A stretch of 64,000 bases of DNA from Pseudoalteromonas holothuriae (GCF_945859825.1 NZ_CAMAPC010000002.1:1-64000); one strand, 5' to 3'. Shown: positions 45,637 through 55,616, counted from the stretch's first letter. Numbers and translations: made by a program. The notes: generated from the letters alone by a model not told the origin.

Positions 45637-48037
45637 CGAGATAAAATTAGTTATTGCGACACATATCGCATTTTATCGCCGCCATCCTTGGCTGCTAGCA
45701 TTGTTTGTGTTGGGTTTTAGCTTGGGCAGCGCATTGCTCACAGCAATTACAGGGTTAAATCAAGAAGCAAAAACGCGTTATGAGCACTCTTCTGCTTTAG
45801 TAAACAGCCCGGTGTCTCATATTGTAAAGCCGCTTATTGGTCAATCTTATATCAATGGCCAAATATGGCTATCGTTACGCAGACATGGTTTTGTTAATGC
45901 TTGGCCTGTGCTACGAGGAAATTTAACCACTGAAAACGGACAAAATATAGCGATACAGGGTGTGGATACGTTGCAGTGGATAACTATGTCCAACAATATG
46001 CCCAATCAATTGCAGCAACAAGCAGGTAAAGGGCAACCTGATGCCGAGTTTTCTTTATCAACATTGTTAGTAGACTCGCAGTTTAAACCTCGCCTTTATA
46101 GTGACTCTGAAAATCGGATTGAGTTTAATTTTGAGCATGAACAGGGGCAGCCTGATATTCGTTTTCAAGAGGGCATAGGGCTTTGGGCGATTACTGATAT
46201 TGCTTATGCGGATCAACTACTAAATGCTCAAGGAAAGCTGAGTTTCATTGAGCTGTCAGATTTATCGCAAGAACAAGCCGCTGTTGCTAAAAAGCTGCTT
46301 GATGGCAAAGCTCAGTTAGTACGTGCTGATCAGCAAAATTTTGATGTGTTATCTCAAGCTTTCTTTTTTAATTTAAGTGCATTAGCCATGTTAGGTTATG
46401 TGGTGGCGGCATTTTTAAGCTTTAATGCAATTAAGTTGACACTCAGTGCAAGAGAAAAACTGCTAACACAAATGCATTTATTGGGGTGTACCAAACTCGG
46501 TATATCAGTCAGTCTAGCAATTGAATTAATCGCTTTGAGTTTGCTAACTGCTTTGCTGGGTACATTGGGTGGTTTTGTGATTGCTAATGCGCTAGTTATT
46601 GATGTTAATCGCACTTTAGTTGGATTATATCAGCTTGATAAGGCATTGGTTGTTAGTTGGCAGTGGTTTAATGTATTACTGGGGTTTGCTCTTAATTTAA
46701 TGGCATTTGTTGTGATGTTGGTGGCGCAAACTAGGCGCTTTGCACAACAAAGTAACGCTTTTTTTTACCTGATATTAGTGGTTATAACTGCGTTGCTTAT
46801 TTGGCTAAGCCTGTTTGCACATACTGAGTTTCAAGCGCTGGCATTATGTTTGTGTTTAATGCTGTTGTTTGTATTGTTAGTACCAAAATGTTTAAGGGCT
46901 TTGCTTTGGATACCTCTTTCGCTAACTAACCCACTTTATCAATGGTTACATGCTGATACTCGCACACATCTTAAAGATTTACATATCGCTATTGTGGCAA
47001 TTTTAGTGGCCTTGGGTAGCGCCATTGGTATGCAAGTGATGGTAAAAAGCTTTAGCGAAACGCTTAATGCACACTTAGAAAAACAACTCAGCGCCGATAT
47101 TTACTTGCCTCTAAAAGCGCAAAATGATGCCCTTGTCAGTGAGTTAAAAGCACATTCACAGGTTGCACTATTGAGTAGTTACTTGCAAAGCGAGGGGCGA
47201 GTGGGCACTCAACCAACCAAGTTGGCCAGTTATGGTAAAAACGCACAGTTTTATCAACATATTTCGATGACAACGGGTGAGCGGGTAAGCATCGAGCACT
47301 TCAAACACAATGGTTGTTTAGCTAATGAGCAAAGTGCAATTAAATATGGTGTTGAACTAGGTAAAACACTGACATTTGTACAAAATGAACAACATTTCAC
47401 TTGCCGTGTTAGCGGTTTTTTTTACGATTATGGTAACCCAAGTATGTCGTTGTTAACGCTTGAAACGCGAATGCGAGAAAGTGGCCTACATAGCGTTTTT
47501 TATGGCTATGCAATAAAGCTTGCTAGTACCACTTCTGTTGCCCAGTTTAGCGAATATCTTGTCAATGAGCTGCATATTGATAGCACACAAATTACACCTA
47601 ATCAGCGCTTTAAAAGCATTGCCAAATCATTATTTGACGATACGTTTGTCGTGACTAAAGCGCTCAATGGCTTTATTTTAGCCATTGCACTGGCAAGCTT
47701 ATGCACCAGCCTACTTAGTCTCAGTGCACAGCAATTAAAGCAGCTCGTGGTGCTTAGAAATTTAGGGGTAACACGCCAACAAATGCTGGTTATGAAGCTA
47801 CTACAAACGGCGGGTATTGTTTTATTTACGGCCTGTTTTGCGATTCCATTAGGTTTACTATTAGGCATGGCGTTACTGGAGTTTGTGATGCCGATAGCAT
47901 TCGGTTGGACGATTTATTTTAGCTTAGATGTGGGCGCACTACTTTTAACCTGCCTAACGCTGGTGTTGGTCGCTGTGGCATGCGCGTACTTGCCTGTCGC
48001 TAGATTAACGCAACTGTGTGCAAAGGAGCGCTCATAA
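45620..48037 (+). CDS. FtsX-like ABC permease (two FtsX units)
   Basis: 805 aa. The organisation is TM1, a large periplasmic domain, three TMs (residues of about 245-370), further central helices (about 380-440), a second periplasmic domain (about 480-670) and three final TMs (LNGFILAIALASLCTSLLSL and onwards). This duplicated MacB/LolC-like layout is typical of the AttFG or YbbP type. It works with the overlapping ATPase gene; the downstream lipoprotein is the probable periplasmic partner. Confidence 0.9.
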   Translation: MVSLNNEIKLVIATHIAFYRRHPWLLALFVLGFSLGSALLTAITGLNQEAKTRYEHSSALVNSPVSHIVKPLIGQSYINGQIWLSLRRHGFVNAWPVLRGNLTTENGQNIAIQGVDTLQWITMSNNMPNQLQQQAGKGQPDAEFSLSTLLVDSQFKPRLYSDSENRIEFNFEHEQGQPDIRFQEGIGLWAITDIAYADQLLNAQGKLSFIELSDLSQEQAAVAKKLLDGKAQLVRADQQNFDVLSQAFFFNLSALAMLGYVVAAFLSFNAIKLTLSAREKLLTQMHLLGCTKLGISVSLAIELIALSLLTALLGTLGGFVIANALVIDVNRTLVGLYQLDKALVVSWQWFNVLLGFALNLMAFVVMLVAQTRRFAQQSNAFFYLILVVITALLIWLSLFAHTEFQALALCLCLMLLFVLLVPKCLRALLWIPLSLTNPLYQWLHADTRTHLKDLHIAIVAILVALGSAIGMQVMVKSFSETLNAHLEKQLSADIYLPLKAQNDALVSELKAHSQVALLSSYLQSEGRVGTQPTKLASYGKNAQFYQHISMTTGERVSIEHFKHNGCLANEQSAIKYGVELGKTLTFVQNEQHFTCRVSGFFYDYGNPSMSLLTLETRMRESGLHSVFYGYAIKLASTTSVAQFSEYLVNELHIDSTQITPNQRFKSIAKSLFDDTFVVTKALNGFILAIALASLCTSLLSLSAQQLKQLVVLRNLGVTRQQMLVMKLLQTAGIVLFTACFAIPLGLLLGMALLEFVMPIAFGWTIYFSLDVGALLLTCLTLVLVAVACAYLPVARLTQLCAKERS

Positions 48038-48038
48038 T

Positions 48039-49091
48039 ATGGTTTCAAAGTTGTGGCTAATATTGCCATGTGTATTACTGTGGGCATGCCAACCAAACCA
48101 ACCAAACCAACCAAACCAGCATGCTTGGCATTCAGCGCAGGGAGCTGTGGTTAAAAAAGGGGTGCCTTTGGTGTTTCCAAAAGATCATGGCCCGCATGTG
48201 GAACAAGGTATTGAGTGGTGGTATGTAACCGCTAATTTGCAAAGCGAAAGTGGTGAGAGCTTTGGTGTGCAATGGACGTTATTTCGCGCGCTATTACCAA
48301 GTAAAATAAATTCCCCTTGGTGGGATAATAATCTGTATTTTGCTCATTTTGCCGTTCAACACAAACAACAGCATAAAGCCTACGAACGCTTTGCCCGTGC
48401 ACAGCAAGCGCAAATAAGCAGCGTGCCATTTAGTGCCAAAATTGATGATTGGCATTTAAGCAGTGTAGGTGAAGACTTTTTACCCCTTCGACTACAGGCT
48501 GTGTATGAGGGGGAGGGCGTTGATTTATCATTAAGTAACAGCCCAATTACCTTGCATGGAGAGCAAGGCTATAGTCAAAAAACGCAAAGTGGTCACGCGT
48601 CGTATTATTTTAGTTACCCGTTTTTAGACGTTAATGGCAGTGTAACCTTTGCCGGAAAGACTTATAAAGTGACTGGCAACGCTTGGTATGACAGAGAGTG
48701 GTCAGCCAGTTTAATTGATAAACAGCAGCTTGGTTGGGACTGGTTTAGCTTGGTCAGTGACACACCAAATAAGCAGGGCTTAATGTTGTTTTGTATTCGC
48801 GGCAAAGCGCAAAATTATGAGTATTGTAGTGGCACACACATAGCAAAAGATGGTCAGACTAGCGCTATCCCTAAAGCGCATATTTCCTTGTCAGTACTTG
48901 AACATATTAAGCTTGATGGCAGCCAATATCCGAGTAAATGGCAAGTTACTCTAAAAGGTCACAAGCCAATCGTTATTGAAACGGTAACAAAAGATGCGCG
49001 AAACAAGCTGATATTTCCATATTGGGAAGGACGTGTGACAGCAACGGGTGGCTTTGAAGGAAAAGGGTACGCTGAGCTGACTGGCTATTGA
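48039..49091 (+). CDS. AttH/CrtC-like lipocalin-domain lipoprotein
   Basis: 350 aa from the ATG at 48039, with AGGAG ten bases upstream. The lipoprotein signal (LWLILPCVLLWACQ, Cys near residue 15) is followed by a tandem spacer QPNQPNQPNQ encoded by a nine-base repeat. The double lipocalin fold has the AttH/hydroxyneurosporene-hydratase motifs DHGPHVEQGIEWWYVTANL, NAWYDREWSAS and WDWFSLV. It is commonly found with ABC/FtsX genes as here (attEFGH-like), and its role is export-related or tied to envelope lipids. The enzyme activity of CrtC is not implied. Confidence 0.88.
   Translation: MVSKLWLILPCVLLWACQPNQPNQPNQHAWHSAQGAVVKKGVPLVFPKDHGPHVEQGIEWWYVTANLQSESGESFGVQWTLFRALLPSKINSPWWDNNLYFAHFAVQHKQQHKAYERFARAQQAQISSVPFSAKIDDWHLSSVGEDFLPLRLQAVYEGEGVDLSLSNSPITLHGEQGYSQKTQSGHASYYFSYPFLDVNGSVTFAGKTYKVTGNAWYDREWSASLIDKQQLGWDWFSLVSDTPNKQGLMLFCIRGKAQNYEYCSGTHIAKDGQTSAIPKAHISLSVLEHIKLDGSQYPSKWQVTLKGHKPIVIETVTKDARNKLIFPYWEGRVTATGGFEGKGYAELTGY
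48092..48120. repeat. Nine-base tandem repeat in the AttH spacer
   Basis: CCAACCAAA is repeated about three times and encodes QPN units directly after the lipidated cysteine. Unit number changes would alter only the length of the tether and would not shift the frame. Confidence 0.75.
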
Positions 49092-49147
49092 GGATTCACG
49101 CGTAATTATTACGTATTTAAAAAATTAATGAACAAATAGAGGTCGTA

Positions 49148-49543
49148 ATGTCAGGAGAAACTAACTTAGCCATATTACTTAGCACCATGGAGCCTGAGCT
49201 TTTGGATGAGGAGTATGTGTTTATTAGTGTTGCCGGTGGTCAATATGGCGATGCCGCACAATTAAGCCCAAAGGCGATGTTTTTGGAGCAAGAAGGCATG
49301 ACGCTGGTGGTTAGCAAATCTATGGCTGATCAATTTAATTACTCCTATGAGTCGGTATTTAAATGTATTACGTTAAGCGTCCATTCAAGCCTTGATGCAG
49401 TTGGTTTAACCGCTGCTTTTGCAAATAAATTGGCAAGCTATGATATCAGTGCAAATGTCATAGCAGGTTTTTATCATGACCATATTTTTGTACAAACTGA
49501 AAAAGCATCACAGGCTTTGGCTGCATTAAAGTCTGTGCAATAA
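49148..49543 (+). CDS. ACT-domain protein
   Basis: 131 aa, cytoplasmic. Two ACT-like halves are seen: EYVFISVAGG with EQEGMTLVVSKSMAD, and FKCITLSVHSSLDAVGLTAAFANKLASYDISANVIAGFYHDHIFVQ. The last part matches the small stand-alone ACT proteins of the aspartokinase-like type. It probably binds an amino acid as a regulatory module. No enzyme partner is adjacent. AGAGG lies five bases before the ATG. Confidence 0.85.
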   Translation: MSGETNLAILLSTMEPELLDEEYVFISVAGGQYGDAAQLSPKAMFLEQEGMTLVVSKSMADQFNYSYESVFKCITLSVHSSLDAVGLTAAFANKLASYDISANVIAGFYHDHIFVQTEKASQALAALKSVQ

Positions 49544-49730
49544 GGCATTTGTAACAAAAAGTACTCACTATATTTTGCAATAATTGCTACAAACAGTGAG
49601 TTTGCAAGCATATTTGAGTGTGATAAACACCAAATGTATTGCATTGACATATTTGTAGACATTTTTTTAATCCGTTTTTGCAAAGCACAGGTATAGACTA
49701 ATAGCCATTAAGTGCTTTAGAGGATTAAAA

Positions 49731-50564
49731 ATGAAAAAAATAATAATATTGCTCGCGTTACTCACCATTGCAGGGTGCTCAACAAAGTTTGCCTATCGCA
49801 ATGCAGACTGGCTGACTTACTGGTATGTAGATGATTATATTTCGTTGACAGATGAGCAAGAGGAGCACTTTGATGAGCATTTGCAGCAATGGTTAAGCTG
49901 GCATAAAAGTGAAGAACTAGATAAGTATGTGGCTCAACTAAATGAAATAAAGGCGGATGTCGAAACGGGTAATATCTCTGCACAGCGTATTGAAAGCCTG
50001 CAAAATAAAATGCGCTCTCACTGGGTTCGACTAAGAGATAAATTAACACCTGACTTGGTGGCCATGGCACCCATGCTTACTCAAGAGCAAGCACTTGAGT
50101 TGTTCGCACAGTTGGCTGAATCAGAATTAGACAGCAAAGAAAAACGAGACAAGCGCTCAGCTAAAAAGCGCAAGAAGCGTTGGTTGAAAAATCGAGAAAA
50201 TAACTTACAGCGCTGGTTAGGTAATTTAAGTGACGAGCAAGAAAATATGATTGTCACATTGTATGATAAGCAAATGACAACTGCTGAATTGTGGTATCAA
50301 TATAGGATTGACTATCAAGCGCAACTCAAGGCCTTGTTTATGCAGCCAAATAGAGATAAAGAATTTGAAGCAAGGTTATTAAATTTATTGAGTGAGCCAG
50401 AACAATTGAGATCTGCTGAACTAAAACAGCGCATTGCCCACAATAGGCAACATGACTACCAATTTTTAGCTGATATTTTCAGTACTATGTCTGATAAGCA
50501 ACGCCGTCATTTAGTTGAAGAGCTAGAAGACCTTATTGATGACTTAACATCGCTAAAAAAATAA
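49731..50564 (+). CDS. DUF6279-type lipoprotein
   Basis: 277 aa with a lipoprotein signal (IILLALLTIAGCS, Cys near residue 16). Typical family features are YRNADWLTYWYVDDYISLT, a highly charged helical middle (KEKRDKRSAKKRKKRW) and a Lys/Glu-rich C-terminus. The function of the family is not known. It is probably all-helical and periplasmic. Single gene followed by a long bidirectional hairpin. Confidence 0.85.
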   Translation: MKKIIILLALLTIAGCSTKFAYRNADWLTYWYVDDYISLTDEQEEHFDEHLQQWLSWHKSEELDKYVAQLNEIKADVETGNISAQRIESLQNKMRSHWVRLRDKLTPDLVAMAPMLTQEQALELFAQLAESELDSKEKRDKRSAKKRKKRWLKNRENNLQRWLGNLSDEQENMIVTLYDKQMTTAELWYQYRIDYQAQLKALFMQPNRDKEFEARLLNLLSEPEQLRSAELKQRIAHNRQHDYQFLADIFSTMSDKQRRHLVEELEDLIDDLTSLKK

Positions 50565-50613
50565 TCGATACACGAGGGTGTTTAACTTCGTTTTTTTCAT
50601 TTGATTGAGAGCA

Positions 50614-50650
50614 AGCAGCGCAATAAATACCTGATATTTATTGCGCTGCT
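50614..50650. terminator. Bidirectional terminator hairpin
   Basis: Sixteen-base perfect arms (50614-50629 and 50635-50650) with a five-base loop sit between the convergent DUF6279 and DabA genes. Its position suits ending both transcripts. Confidence 0.8.
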
Positions 50651-50662
50651 GATAGTGTTATT

Positions 50663-53068
50663 TTAACGCACTTTCCACTTACCATTAGACCATTGTTGCA
50701 GGCCTGTATTTGACCATTGCCATAAGTAAATCCAACCGTTATCAATAAGCTGTTTCACGTCTGGGTGTTTGTTAATAATGTGCTCAAGGGCGGTTTTAGA
50801 TGCGCGCACGACCACGGTGAGTCGCATCGGTTCGTGCATCCATTCATGACCATTGTGTACTGATTGTAAAGGCAAACCTACTCTTAGGTCACCACCTTGT
50901 CCTTCAAATACACCGATATGCCCACCTACCGCGTTATGCAGCACTTTGTTACCACTGCCTAGTTTATCTGGTGCGGTGACCGAGGCATTATATTGCATAT
51001 TTATCCAGTTGGTGACCAGCATCGGCGCGGTAAGTAGTAACTCTAGGGTGCTGCCGTCTGTATCAAGAGATTCGTCATATGAGTGCAAAAATGTGCGGCC
51101 ATTAAAATCTGTGGCACGCGTTAACTCACGCGGGCCGATAATAAATGCACTGTTATTTGCAAGCCCCCATTCTGGGCGCGTTTCTGACCAATCAAGTTGG
51201 CGGCGATTTAGTGTGTGCGGTAACGATTGTATATCTTGCTCATTAGCTTGTGATTGACTTATCGCACGCTCTTTTTGAGTGGCGATGGTAGCTTGGTTAA
51301 GCCACTGGCTTATTTGCTCTCTTTCTTGCGATAACAAGGTTACCTCATCCGTGGTGGTATTGTGTATCGCGGGAGTGAAACGGGTCGTGTTTGGTAGGGC
51401 AACATGCCTGTTAGCAAGCTCGTTACGCACATTTTCATCATTTAGCAGCGCGCACAGAACGCGTACATTTACTTCACCACTTTGGCCACCACATGCGCCG
51501 CAATCCAAACTTGCGGCATGTAAGTTGTTTTCGTTGTGACTAGCATGGCCCACCAAAAGTACCACCGGGGCGTAGGTTTTAAAGCCGAGCAAGTGCAGTA
51601 CTTTTTGTGCTAAATCTGCTTTTTGTGCCGTGCTTAACTCAAGTCCCTCTTGCTCTATTAGCCAGTCATCAGTTTGACCTACCGCGCACAGTACCTTGTT
51701 AGATTTTTTTGGGTAAATGGTGCGTTTAATAATATTGACCAATGCCAGCCACCCAGCACTTTCAACGATTGGTAGAGAGCTTGCTGGATGTTTAAATACC
51801 TGATCCCAGCTACCAGCTTGGTGGCCAGATGAAATTAGCGAATATGGTGTATTTATCGGAGATACTGATAGCACTGGTGCGAGCGACCCCGGAAGTTGCG
51901 GCCGCTTTAAAGGGTTATCTTTTAGTTTAAGCTCTATAGGTAGGCCAAAAAAGCCCGCAAACCCATGTGTTTCAATATGTGCGTCTTGACGCTCTAAATG
52001 GCGACGTAAAACTTCTGAACGCACATCAATACAAAACACTGCCTGTAGTTGCGTACTTTGTTGGGGGTTTTGAGGCGCTGGAGTTTGCAGCTTTTTAGCC
52101 AGCGCTGTTTGATACTCAATTTCTTTGGCACGCCACCAAACAAATTGATAACTTTGATGTTGAGCAATAGCCGATAAACGTGGCTCAAAATGCTCAAGTG
52201 CAAATTGCCAATGCTGGTTAGTTTGAACAAATTCAGCGCTGTCTTGCTGTTGCAGGTGTTCAAATAAAACCAGCTCCCACCCTAATTTAATTGCAATAAG
52301 ATCTAAATGCCATGCGGCTGGTTTACCATACAGGTTGGCTTGCCAATTTAGATAGGCAACCCAGCTGGCCCAACCATTTAGCTGCAACAATAAATTTTGC
52401 GCGTAATAAGGCCATGCTTTATTGGGTAGTTCAAAAGCCTGTTCACATTGGCTGATAAGTGCTTGGGCAGACTCAGGTAAGTCTGCATATTTTTTATGCA
52501 GGGCCTTAATGTCAAGTAGCATAGACAAGCCTTGATCTTGCGCTACAAAGTTTTGATATTGCGAATATAAATGTCCAGAGAGTTGCTGTGATGGTTGGCT
52601 GTCATGGTGCTGAAAATACCATGCACAAAATTGGCTAATATGTGAGTTTAACTCTTGTGAAATGCTCAACTGAGTATTGCTACTTTGCTGCTCCACATAA
52701 GATGTAAAAGAAATATCATGGCGCTCAAGTGTCGCGGTGTTGGTTGATTCAATAACAAACTGACTAACACTTAAATGCTTAAGCGTTGGATGAGCTTGTA
52801 GTGCTTGCTCTATCGCCTGTGTTGAAATGTGACCTTCATGATATTGCACTACATAATGCTTGCAGGGCCAAAGTAAGTCTATATTGCTGGTGGCTTTGAG
52901 TTGAGTTGCTACTTGCTCAATGGGCATATCACGCATTTGCCAGTAAGGGTTAACGGCTATCATTTGATCAAGCGGCCAACTCGGTGCAACTTGTAGACTG
53001 ACGTTTTGCAGTGTTTCAAGCAATGCAGGCGTTTTTGATAAGTGTGCTGTATTTAACGCAGTATTCAT
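50663..53068 (-). CDS. dabA: DabA inorganic carbon pump subunit (DUF2309/UPF0753)
   Basis: 801 aa from the ATG at 53068, which follows AAGGA and lies just after the dabB stop. An in-frame ATG at 53089 overlaps dabB and is less likely. The beta-carbonic-anhydrase-like zinc site is visible: CIDVRSEVLRRHLE supplies Cys and Asp, and LLVGHASHNENN plus the nearby LDCGACGGQSG supplies His and Cys. With DabB it forms an energy-coupled system that traps CO2 as bicarbonate in the cytoplasm. No other carbon-fixation gene is in the window, so its use here is probably anaplerotic or for growth at air-level CO2. Confidence 0.93.
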   Translation of the reverse strand: MNTALNTAHLSKTPALLETLQNVSLQVAPSWPLDQMIAVNPYWQMRDMPIEQVATQLKATSNIDLLWPCKHYVVQYHEGHISTQAIEQALQAHPTLKHLSVSQFVIESTNTATLERHDISFTSYVEQQSSNTQLSISQELNSHISQFCAWYFQHHDSQPSQQLSGHLYSQYQNFVAQDQGLSMLLDIKALHKKYADLPESAQALISQCEQAFELPNKAWPYYAQNLLLQLNGWASWVAYLNWQANLYGKPAAWHLDLIAIKLGWELVLFEHLQQQDSAEFVQTNQHWQFALEHFEPRLSAIAQHQSYQFVWWRAKEIEYQTALAKKLQTPAPQNPQQSTQLQAVFCIDVRSEVLRRHLERQDAHIETHGFAGFFGLPIELKLKDNPLKRPQLPGSLAPVLSVSPINTPYSLISSGHQAGSWDQVFKHPASSLPIVESAGWLALVNIIKRTIYPKKSNKVLCAVGQTDDWLIEQEGLELSTAQKADLAQKVLHLLGFKTYAPVVLLVGHASHNENNLHAASLDCGACGGQSGEVNVRVLCALLNDENVRNELANRHVALPNTTRFTPAIHNTTTDEVTLLSQEREQISQWLNQATIATQKERAISQSQANEQDIQSLPHTLNRRQLDWSETRPEWGLANNSAFIIGPRELTRATDFNGRTFLHSYDESLDTDGSTLELLLTAPMLVTNWINMQYNASVTAPDKLGSGNKVLHNAVGGHIGVFEGQGGDLRVGLPLQSVHNGHEWMHEPMRLTVVVRASKTALEHIINKHPDVKQLIDNGWIYLWQWSNTGLQQWSNGKWKVR

Positions 53069-53078
53069 CGTCAAGTCC

Positions 53079-54614
53079 TTATTTGGCATTATGTGAGTGT
53101 GTCATATTCGCAGGTGTTAAGTTGATAGGCCACACGCGTTGGGTAAAGCGGGTAAACCACTCATCAAGATACAAGCCTGCAAAAAAGGCATTTTGCAAAC
53201 CAGAGGTTGCGCCATTTTTTTGCTTTTTGCTTAAGGCTTGAGTGAGTACAAGCAGTGCAATAACAATAATTATTAAGTACATATCAGCCCAAATACTCAC
53301 AGTTTTTACTTCGGGTAAACCAAACCAGCTGCTGGCAAATAATTTCCAAGTAACAATGAGTGCAGTCATCAGTACAGCGCCTGCCAGTGCCACAAGCTGG
53401 TTTTTGATGGAGTAAGCTTGTGTGTATATATGAAGACTTAGCCCAATACCGAGTAATAGCCACAGTGACCAAGCACTATGTACCAGTAATGAAGCGCCGA
53501 ACACCAACATACCACCGGCCATGGCACTTAAAGCCAATCGGGTGTAAGAGTGGTTATTTTGCTGCGCGAGTAATACATGTTGATATTGCTGTACGGTGCT
53601 ACCGGCAAATAAAAAGGCATGCGCTTTGTAAAGCGAATGGGCAACAAGGTGCAATAGCGCCAGTTCATAAAAGCCCAATGCACATTCAACCAGCATAAAG
53701 CCCATTTGGGCGCTGGTTGACCAAGCAAGCTTAACCTTAATACTCACGCGGGTTTGCATGATAAGCGCGCTTAACAACAAACTGATACCCGCTACCCCCA
53801 GCAGTAAGCTATTTGCCAACGGGCTTTGCTGCATAACCGGGGAAAATAATATTAATAAATAACCGCCTAAATTAATGACGCCAGCATGTAACAAAGCACT
53901 GACTGGAGTGGGTGCATCCACCACTTGAATAAGCCAACCATGAACCGGCAATTGTGCGCATTTAAGTATGGCTGTGAGTGCGATAAAACACGCTGCCAAG
54001 GTAAGACTCGTTGATGGTGCGAGGCCACCTGTTTGTAGCATGTTTAAAATGGTGGTGATATTGGCGCTACCTGCCTGTTCGTAAAGTAGCCAAAATGCCA
54101 ATGCTAGGCTGAGCTCACTGATACGAGCAATAATGAATTTTTTATGAGCAGCGAGTTGGGTTCTCGCTCGGTTAGGGTAAAACACCAGTAATCTGTGCAA
54201 AGAGAGGCTGATTAACACCCAGCCAAATAGCAATAGCAGTAAATTATTAGCGAGTACGGTGATTAATACCGCCGATAATGTAAGTAAAAGCCAGCGATAG
54301 TAATAACCAAGACGGGGTTCGCCATACATATATTGGCGACTAAAGCGCGTGACGACAAATCCTATCCCCAGTACCAACGTGGTGATCACCCAAGTTAAAG
54401 GGGTTAAACGCCAAAGATCAGGAGTAATACTCGTCGACGAAAATAGTGAAATAGCAGCCAAGACAGCAAAAGATGTAATACTTATTTTCAAGCACAGCAG
54501 CGCTTTTTTAGCAATAAGGGTGTCGTTTTGTACAGTCCAGCCAGACCAAAAGCCAATTATCATTGGTGCAAGTGGCACCAGTAGTAATAATGCAGTTACA
54601 AAATACTCAAGCAT
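53079..54614 (-). CDS. dabB: DabB proton-conducting partner (NuoL/MrpA-like)
   Basis: 511 aa with about 13 to 14 membrane helices. It shows the proton-channel family patterns of complex I subunits (GWVLISLSLHRLL, CAQLPVHGWLIQVVDAPTPVSALLHAGVINLGGYLL, LLHLVAHSLYKAHAFLFAGS). The gene directly precedes dabA with a short gap and is divergent from a LysR-type regulator. A clear GGAG ribosome site lies before the ATG. Confidence 0.93.
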   Translation of the reverse strand: MLEYFVTALLLLVPLAPMIIGFWSGWTVQNDTLIAKKALLCLKISITSFAVLAAISLFSSTSITPDLWRLTPLTWVITTLVLGIGFVVTRFSRQYMYGEPRLGYYYRWLLLTLSAVLITVLANNLLLLLFGWVLISLSLHRLLVFYPNRARTQLAAHKKFIIARISELSLALAFWLLYEQAGSANITTILNMLQTGGLAPSTSLTLAACFIALTAILKCAQLPVHGWLIQVVDAPTPVSALLHAGVINLGGYLLILFSPVMQQSPLANSLLLGVAGISLLLSALIMQTRVSIKVKLAWSTSAQMGFMLVECALGFYELALLHLVAHSLYKAHAFLFAGSTVQQYQHVLLAQQNNHSYTRLALSAMAGGMLVFGASLLVHSAWSLWLLLGIGLSLHIYTQAYSIKNQLVALAGAVLMTALIVTWKLFASSWFGLPEVKTVSIWADMYLIIIVIALLVLTQALSKKQKNGATSGLQNAFFAGLYLDEWFTRFTQRVWPINLTPANMTHSHNAK

Positions 54615-54691
54615 GCGGTGTCTCCATCAATAGTGACCACATTGTGCCCGAATGTACTTGATAAAATAAAATACATATATTTTAATCAAAC

Positions 54692-54708
54692 GTTCTAAAT
54701 AAGAGAAC
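54692..54708. promoter_or_regulatory. Possible LysR operator in the dabB/lysR divergent gap
   Basis: GTTCT-N7-AGAAC (54692-54696 and 54704-54708) lies just before the LysR start, in a 98-base gap shared with dabB. The dyad is of the size typical of LysR sites and could serve autorepression. Inferred from position only. Confidence 0.35.
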
Positions 54709-54712
54709 ATTT

Positions 54713-55600
54713 ATGAATAGACTTAACTACCATCATTTGTATTATTTTTGGCGAGTTGCCACGCTTGGTAACTTAACTCAGGTAGCCAAAGAGCTGCATT
54801 TATCACAATCGGCATTGTCTACGCAAATTCGCTCATTAGAGCAGCGCTACGGTGTAAAGCTATTTGATAGAGTGGGTCGTACGTTACGCTTAACGGATGC
54901 TGGACAACGTGTTTTGACGTATGCACAAGATATATTTAGCACCGGTGATGAACTTGAGCAGTTACTAAAATTTGGGGTGGTATCAACTAAGCAATCTATT
55001 TCGATAGGGGTGTTAACGCATTTGTCACGAAACTTTGTTGAAGGGCTTATTGCGCCGTTACTGGCAGCGCAAAATATACAGCTTAAGCTCTCAAGCAGAG
55101 GGTTAGTGAATTTACTCGATGGCTTGATAAACCATGAGTTTGACTTTGTATTGACTAATCGTATGGTGGGTAACGACAACAACCAACAAGCTTGGCAACA
55201 TCAGCTGTTGCGTCGTCAACCCATCTCAATTGTTGGGCCAAAAGGCCAAAAACCGACCAAGCCCTTTCCGCAGGGTTACGAGGGAGTTAATTGGGTTTTA
55301 CCCGCACCCAATACAGAAGTGCGCTCAGCCTTTGATTCTATTTGTGCAATAAACCAATACAAAGCAAATATTTTAGCTGAGGCAGACGATATGGCGATGT
55401 TGCGTTTGTTGAGTCGTGATAGTGGAGCGTGCGCTGTATTACCGCCATTAGTGGTATTAGATGAGTTAAAAAATGGTAGCTTAGAAGAGTATCAAGCGTT
55501 GCCCAGCTCCTTTGAGCACTTTTATGCTATTTCTTTACCTAAAAAGCAGCACTCTGATGCGGTGCTTAACTTGCTAAAATCAAATGATGCTGATGTATAG
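54713..55600 (+). CDS. LysR-type regulator (NhaR-like), probable dabBA regulator
   Basis: 295 aa. The N-terminal helix-turn-helix opens MNRLNYHHLYYFWRVATLGN, very like NhaR, and continues LSQSALSTQIRSLEQRYGVKLFDRVGRTLRLT. A periplasmic-binding-like effector domain follows. It is divergent from dabB and so is likely to control it. The stop codon lies inside a terminator hairpin. Confidence 0.9.
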   Translation: MNRLNYHHLYYFWRVATLGNLTQVAKELHLSQSALSTQIRSLEQRYGVKLFDRVGRTLRLTDAGQRVLTYAQDIFSTGDELEQLLKFGVVSTKQSISIGVLTHLSRNFVEGLIAPLLAAQNIQLKLSSRGLVNLLDGLINHEFDFVLTNRMVGNDNNQQAWQHQLLRRQPISIVGPKGQKPTKPFPQGYEGVNWVLPAPNTEVRSAFDSICAINQYKANILAEADDMAMLRLLSRDSGACAVLPPLVVLDELKNGSLEEYQALPSSFEHFYAISLPKKQHSDAVLNLLKSNDADV

Positions 55601-55616
55601 CACATCATTTGATTTT
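55576..55616 (+). terminator. Terminator overlapping the end of the LysR gene
   Basis: Arms AAAATCAAATGATG (55576-55589) and CATCATTTGATTTT (55603-55616) pair perfectly; the stem includes the last codons before the stop at 55598-55600. The T-run is within the 3' arm. Confidence 0.7.

Noticed and set aside
48092..48120. Tandem repeat considered as a CRISPR-like or phase-variation tract
   Set aside because: The unit is nine bases, has no spacers and keeps the reading frame, so it is a coding repeat.
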